From positions 1 through 9,642 of the forward strand of contig JAIVHQ010000081.1 of NCBI GenBank assembly GCA_020200995.1: 9,642 nt of DNA, in the 5' to 3' direction. Below are positions 7,084 to 9,642 of this stretch, piece by piece. This stretch comes from Flavobacteriales bacterium (GTDB lineage Bacteria; Bacteroidota; Bacteroidia; Flavobacteriales_D; Cryomorphaceae). Position 1 is the first letter of the stretch. Every line of letters starts with the position of its first letter. Below the pieces are notes generated by a model. That model had not been told where the DNA came from, did not search any database, and saw only the letters and a list, made by a program, of their open reading frames with translations. The translations under genes and the position numbers were made by a program.

Positions 7084-8337
7084 ATGACAGTGGAGAAGAA
7101 AGATATTTATGACGTGGCCATCATTGGCGGTGGCATTGTGGGGGCGGCTACTTTTTATAAAATGCAGACCCGGTTCCCGCATTTGCGCATGGTGCTAATC
7201 GAAAAGGAAGATGTGCTGTCCGACCACCAGACGGGCCACAACAGCGGGGTGATTCACTCGGGTTTGTACTACAAGCCGGGATCGCTTAAGGCGGTGAATT
7301 GTGTGAATGGCCGCAAAGAATTGGTGGCTTTTTCAAAAGAGCACGGCATCGATCACGATGTGTGCGGAAAGGTAGTGGTGGCAGTCGATGAAAGCGAGCT
7401 GCCCATGCTGGAGTCCATTTATCAGACAGGATTGAAAAACGGTATTGAAGGCCTCGAGAAAATCGATGCCGAGGGAATTCGCGCACGAGAGCCCCATTGC
7501 ACCGGTATTGCGGGATTATGGGTACCTGTGACGGGAATCATCAACTTCAGGCAGGCCACTGAAAAGATGGTCGAACTGACGCTGAAAACCAACCCGAACA
7601 GCAAGCTGGCCCTCGGCGAAGAGGTGACCTCCGTTTCCCGTAAAGGGGAACTCAAAGAAGTGCATACTTCCAAAAACACCTACCTTACTAAACACCAAGT
7701 GTTTTGCGCGGGTCTCCAGGCCGATCGCCTGGCCCGCAAAGACGGGATCAAACTCCGCGAAAAAGTGGTGGGCTTCCGCGGCGATTACTACGAACTCACA
7801 GACGCCGGTAAGCACAAGGTCAAAAACCTCATTTATCCCGTTCCCAATCCTGACTTTCCCTTTCTCGGGGTGCATTTTACGCGCATGACCAACGGCGAAA
7901 TTGAGTGTGGTCCGAACGCCGTATTCACATTTAAACGAGAAGGATACGGAAAGACAGATTTCAACCTGCGCGATGCTTTTGATGCCTTGACATATGCCGG
8001 TACCTGGAGGTTGTTTTTTAAAAACATGAAATTCGGTATCGACGAGTACCGCCGCGCCTTTTCGAAACGAAGGTTTCTGAAAACACTGCAGCGCCTTATC
8101 CCTTCACTTACCATGGACGACATCAGGCCGGGCAGGGCAGGGGTGCGTGCCCTTTTGCTCCGCGCCGACGGCGATACCCGCGACGATTTTCGAATCGAAT
8201 ACAACGACCAGAGCATCCACGTGCTCAATGCGCCCTCTCCCGCAGCTACTGCATCGCTGGCCATTGGCGGACAGGTATGCGAGATGGCCGAAAAACAGTT
8301 TGGACTTTCCGTGAAATCAGCAGTGCAAAGCGCATAA
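7084..8337 (+). CDS. lhgO: L-2-hydroxyglutarate oxidase
   Basis: LhgO is an FAD enzyme that oxidises L-2-hydroxyglutarate to 2-oxoglutarate. It passes electrons to the membrane quinone pool in E. coli, where it follows CsiD in glutarate breakdown; elsewhere it acts as metabolite repair. The 417-residue product is close to the 422 of the E. coli protein. The N-terminus carries the FAD-binding Rossmann motif DVAIIGGGIVG (glycines at 15-17 and 20) and ends that strand with an acidic residue at LIEKE. TGHNSGVIHSGLYY at 50-63 is a family hallmark. GFRGDYYEL, IYPVPNPDFPFLGVHFT, GPNA, and the C-terminal RPGRAGVRA and APSPAATASLAIG all fit LhgO rather than glycerol-3-phosphate dehydrogenase or glycine oxidase. 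No csiD, gab or glutarate genes are nearby, so metabolite repair is the likelier role here. It is probably monocistronic. Confidence 0.93.
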   Translation: MTVEKKDIYDVAIIGGGIVGAATFYKMQTRFPHLRMVLIEKEDVLSDHQTGHNSGVIHSGLYYKPGSLKAVNCVNGRKELVAFSKEHGIDHDVCGKVVVAVDESELPMLESIYQTGLKNGIEGLEKIDAEGIRAREPHCTGIAGLWVPVTGIINFRQATEKMVELTLKTNPNSKLALGEEVTSVSRKGELKEVHTSKNTYLTKHQVFCAGLQADRLARKDGIKLREKVVGFRGDYYELTDAGKHKVKNLIYPVPNPDFPFLGVHFTRMTNGEIECGPNAVFTFKREGYGKTDFNLRDAFDALTYAGTWRLFFKNMKFGIDEYRRAFSKRRFLKTLQRLIPSLTMDDIRPGRAGVRALLLRADGDTRDDFRIEYNDQSIHVLNAPSPAATASLAIGGQVCEMAEKQFGLSVKSAVQSA

Positions 8338-8386
8338 TGTCATACTGTAAGTTCTGTTTTCGAAGAATGCCACTCTCTGGTATGCG

Positions 8387-8437
8387 ACAGCATGGCTTAA
8401 AACGTCAGTGTTGTAAACAATATGACTCACATGCTGT
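8387..8437. repeat. nested inverted repeat upstream of the small gene pair
   Basis: ACAGCATG (8387-8394) and CATGCTGT (8430-8437) are perfect 8-base complements. Inside them GTCA (8404-8407) pairs with TGAC (8423-8426), and inside that TGTTGT (8409-8414) pairs with ACAATA (8417-8422), with one G-T pair. The arms are joined by an asymmetric internal loop and a one-base bulge. No T run follows, so it is not a standard terminator of lhgO. It ends 22 bases before the ATG at 8460 and may be an operator or structured leader. Confidence 0.5.
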
Positions 8438-8459
8438 TTCATACTTAAACTAATTAACC

Positions 8460-8657
8460 ATGGATAATAAAGAAAAAATTGAAACCTGGCCCGACCTTGC
8501 AGTAGGGCTTTACGACAAACTCACTGGTCGAAATGCTCAAATTACCTATGAATTTGAGGATCTTACCATTCAAGTGCCAACAAAAGTTGGTTCGACTGAA
8601 ATGACTGCTTGGAATTTGAGCGGTAAGATGAAGATCAGCACAAGCGAAAACAAGTAA
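8460..8657 (+). CDS. small protein of unknown function (65 aa)
   Basis: I do not recognise this protein. It is 65 residues, slightly acidic, with no signal peptide or membrane segment, so probably cytoplasmic. The N-terminal half (KIETWPDLAVGLYDKLTGR) looks helical. The second half alternates polar and hydrophobic residues (ITYEFEDLTIQVP, then GKMKIST), suggesting a small beta sheet. No cysteines or metal-binding pattern is present. The ATG follows the AT-rich stretch TAATTAACC and no Shine-Dalgarno sequence is seen, which is normal for Bacteroidota. The next gene starts 8 bases after the stop, so the two are almost certainly co-transcribed. Hand counts of 60-base lines give about 38-42% GC, well below lhgO. 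Coding is supported by the clean frame, the tight spacing to the next gene and protein-like composition, not by a known family. Confidence 0.65.
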   Translation: MDNKEKIETWPDLAVGLYDKLTGRNAQITYEFEDLTIQVPTKVGSTEMTAWNLSGKMKISTSENK

Positions 8658-8665
8658 TTACAATT

Positions 8666-8971
8666 ATGCCACGAAAAATCGCTGTGACCGGAACTTTAGA
8701 GGCCACTTCTCATCACGGAACGGCGACCATAAAGGGTACATCTGAACTATTGGATATTAATTTTCCTAATACCAAGGCCCTGGCAACTGTAATGAACTAT
8801 GAAACAATGAAGCGTCTCCGTCAATACGGGGGCGCTTCTGATTTTTTGGGACAGGAAGTTGTGTTTTCCGTGGCAGGCACTGTTTGGGCCAAAGTCGAAA
8901 ATGGCAAGGTGAAAATTAAAAGTCCCCTCAAAGCGGGCCTTTTTTATTTTTCGCAATGGCTGAAACGATAG
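8666..8971 (+). CDS. small basic protein of unknown function (101 aa)
   Basis: Unrecognised. The 101-residue product is Lys/Arg-rich, with no signal peptide, cysteines or membrane helix. It reads as mostly beta strand (IAVTGTLEAT, GTATIKGTSELLDINF, EVVFSVAGTVWAKVENGKVKIK) with a helix around NTKALATVMNYETMKRLRQYGG. Its GTVWAKVENGKVKIK resembles the TAWNLSGKMKIS end of the preceding 65-residue protein, so the pair might share a fold; this is only a visual similarity. It begins 8 bases after the upstream stop and converges on the mutase gene, with 28 bases between stops. A terminator-like hairpin and T run lie inside its last 18 codons. Base composition (about 43-52% GC by line) is lower than in the core genes. 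Function unknown. Confidence 0.68.
   Translation: MPRKIAVTGTLEATSHHGTATIKGTSELLDINFPNTKALATVMNYETMKRLRQYGGASDFLGQEVVFSVAGTVWAKVENGKVKIKSPLKAGLFYFSQWLKR
8918..8951 (+). terminator. terminator-like hairpin inside the 3' end of the 101-aa gene
   Basis: AAAAG-t-CCC (8918-8926) can pair with GGG-c-CTTTT (8935-8943), with one T-C mismatch, around an 8-base loop. A T tract follows (8940-8951, broken by one A). The shape is that of an intrinsic terminator, but it lies before the stop codon at 8969-8971. The A-T pairs and mismatch make the stem modest. Confidence 0.45.
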
Positions 8972-9001
8972 TATTCGAAGCGAATAAGAGTGATTCTCAC
9001 T
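8972..9001. repeat. two small hairpins between the convergent stops
   Basis: TATTCG-AAG-CGAATA (8972-8986) is a perfect 6-bp hairpin. AGTGA-ttc-TCACT (8989-9001) is a 5-bp one that overlaps the mutase stop. Together they fill the 28-base gap between the stops. Neither has a T run; they may help end transcription or protect the 3' ends. Confidence 0.35.
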
Positions 9002-9596
9002 AGATGCGTCGAAAATTCTCGCCATCTACAGAGCGAATGAATGTAATCGGGGTGGCATTCTCTATATAATATTTTTTCCCTTCATGAGGAAGGGCCCCTT
9101 CCAATCGCATGCAAAGCGAGCGAAGAACCTGACCGTGGGCCACGATGAGAACGTGTTTGCCACGGGCTATTTCTTGTAAAATTTCTTTTTCAAAAAGTGC
9201 CCACACCCGATCTGAAAGTTCTCTGAACATTTCACCGCGGCCTTCGGGCATGGGCTCGTCGAAATCAAAGCGCCACCGCTCCATTTGAGCGTCGCTGTAG
9301 GAAGCAGCCAAATCTGATTTTTTGAGGCCCTCCAAAATTCCGAAATCCCTTTCATTGAGCGCTTTGTGTTCAATATGTCTCGGAGTTTTATCACTGAGGT
9401 AAGGCTTCATGATGAGGAAAGTCTCCCGCGCGCGGTCCAATCGGCTCGTGAAAACCAGATCGAATTGTAGTGAAGCGAGGGAGATCCCCGCACTCTTCGC
9501 TTGCTCGCGGCCTTTTTCAGTGAGAGGAACGTCGCTTGAGCCGGCAAACCGCTCTTCCGCGTTCCAAGTGCTTTCGCCGTGGCGAATCAATGTCAA
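9000..9596 (-). CDS. gpmA: 2,3-bisphosphoglycerate-dependent phosphoglycerate mutase-like protein
   Basis: A histidine-phosphatase superfamily protein whose motifs point to the cofactor-dependent mutase that interconverts 3- and 2-phosphoglycerate in glycolysis. LTLIRHGESTWN carries the phospho-accepting His. RFAGSSDVPLTEKG and FTSRLDRARET follow. LNERDFGILEGLKK is the segment diagnostic of GpmA-type mutases, and VAHGQVLRSL holds the second His. At about 198 residues it is shorter than E. coli GpmA (250) but resembles compact bacterial forms; a broader phosphatase activity cannot be excluded. An in-frame TAA at 9624-9626 rules out an upstream ATG, so the start is TTG. TTG at 9596 follows GGAGG by four bases and lies 23 bases from a perfect -7 box, so I prefer it. 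TTG at 9611 would add five residues but leave almost no leader. Confidence 0.82.
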   Translation of the reverse strand: MTLIRHGESTWNAEERFAGSSDVPLTEKGREQAKSAGISLASLQFDLVFTSRLDRARETFLIMKPYLSDKTPRHIEHKALNERDFGILEGLKKSDLAASYSDAQMERWRFDFDEPMPEGRGEMFRELSDRVWALFEKEILQEIARGKHVLIVAHGQVLRSLCMRLEGALPHEGKKYYIENATPITFIRSVDGENFRRI

Positions 9597-9600
9597 CTTT

Positions 9601-9607
9601 CCTCCCT
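9601..9607 (-). promoter_or_regulatory. Shine-Dalgarno-like AGGGAGG deciding the mutase start
   Basis: Minus-strand AGGGAGG ends four bases before TTG at 9596. Such a strong Shine-Dalgarno match is unusual in Bacteroidota and supports the inner TTG start. In the alternative reading it would encode residues 2-4. Confidence 0.45.
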
Positions 9608-9618
9608 TCAAAGTGCTG

Positions 9619-9626
9619 CAAAGTTA
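9619..9626 (-). promoter_or_regulatory. -7 box of the mutase gene
   Basis: Minus-strand TAACTTTG is an exact TAnnTTTG match, 23 bases before TTG 9596. The expected -33 position lies at or beyond the window edge, so the full promoter cannot be judged. Confidence 0.45.
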
Positions 9627-9642
9627 TGGCTTAATTCATCAT

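Noticed and set aside
7516..8264. Long minus-strand frames opposite lhgO
   Set aside because: They are shadows of a well-supported conserved gene, with no recognisable domains.
8367..8383. ATGCCA/TGGTAT hairpin after lhgO as a terminator
   Set aside because: The stem includes a G-T pair and no T run follows, so I do not call it a terminator.
1..9642. CRISPR, tRNA, rRNA, insertion sequence or prophage
   Set aside because: I saw no regularly spaced repeats, cloverleaf-like sequence, transposase or integrase, or paired terminal repeats on either strand.

Overview
The window is 9.6 kb of ordinary chromosomal DNA, most likely from a member of the Bacteroidota. The pointers are gene content (an E. 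coli-type PurB, a two-domain MsbA-like exporter, a divergent KASIII with an FGCPG active site) and a recurrent TAnnTTTG-like -7 promoter box ahead of most genes, usually 20-26 bases before the start codon. Overall base composition is moderate, with roughly 50-65% GC in the lines counted by hand inside a core gene. I see no phage, insertion sequence, CRISPR array, tRNA or rRNA.

Layout. Bases 2-700 (+) are the 3' part of hemL (tetrapyrrole synthesis). The next ~350 bases hold two weak hairpins and a 73-codon frame that starts like a secreted protein and ends inside the tail of the convergent neighbour. Bases 1047-2861 (-) encode an MsbA-like ABC exporter, and 2926-4260 (-) encode purB (purine synthesis). 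Divergent from purB is an esterase gene (4437-5161, +) that has lost an internal block and changed frame, so it is probably a pseudogene. A strong rho-independent terminator (5198-5228, -) closes a standalone 3-oxoacyl-ACP synthase III-like gene (5254-6330, -). Upstream of it is a DUF456 membrane protein (6455-6931, -), which is divergent from lhgO (7084-8337, +), an L-2-hydroxyglutarate oxidase. Two small unrecognised genes follow (8460-8657 and 8666-8971, +); they are visibly more AT-rich and have a nested inverted repeat upstream. They converge on a phosphoglycerate mutase-like gene (9000-9596, -) that must use a non-ATG start.

The genes do not form one pathway. They look like a run of mostly monocistronic housekeeping genes for heme precursor, purine, lipid or lipopolysaccharide export, acyl chain initiation, metabolite repair and glycolysis. 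The points most worth following are the internally deleted esterase, the uncharacterised small gene pair with its structured upstream region, the truncated-looking secreted ORF, and the regular promoter-to-start spacing that helps choose starts. I do not see convincing evidence of a new multi-gene system.
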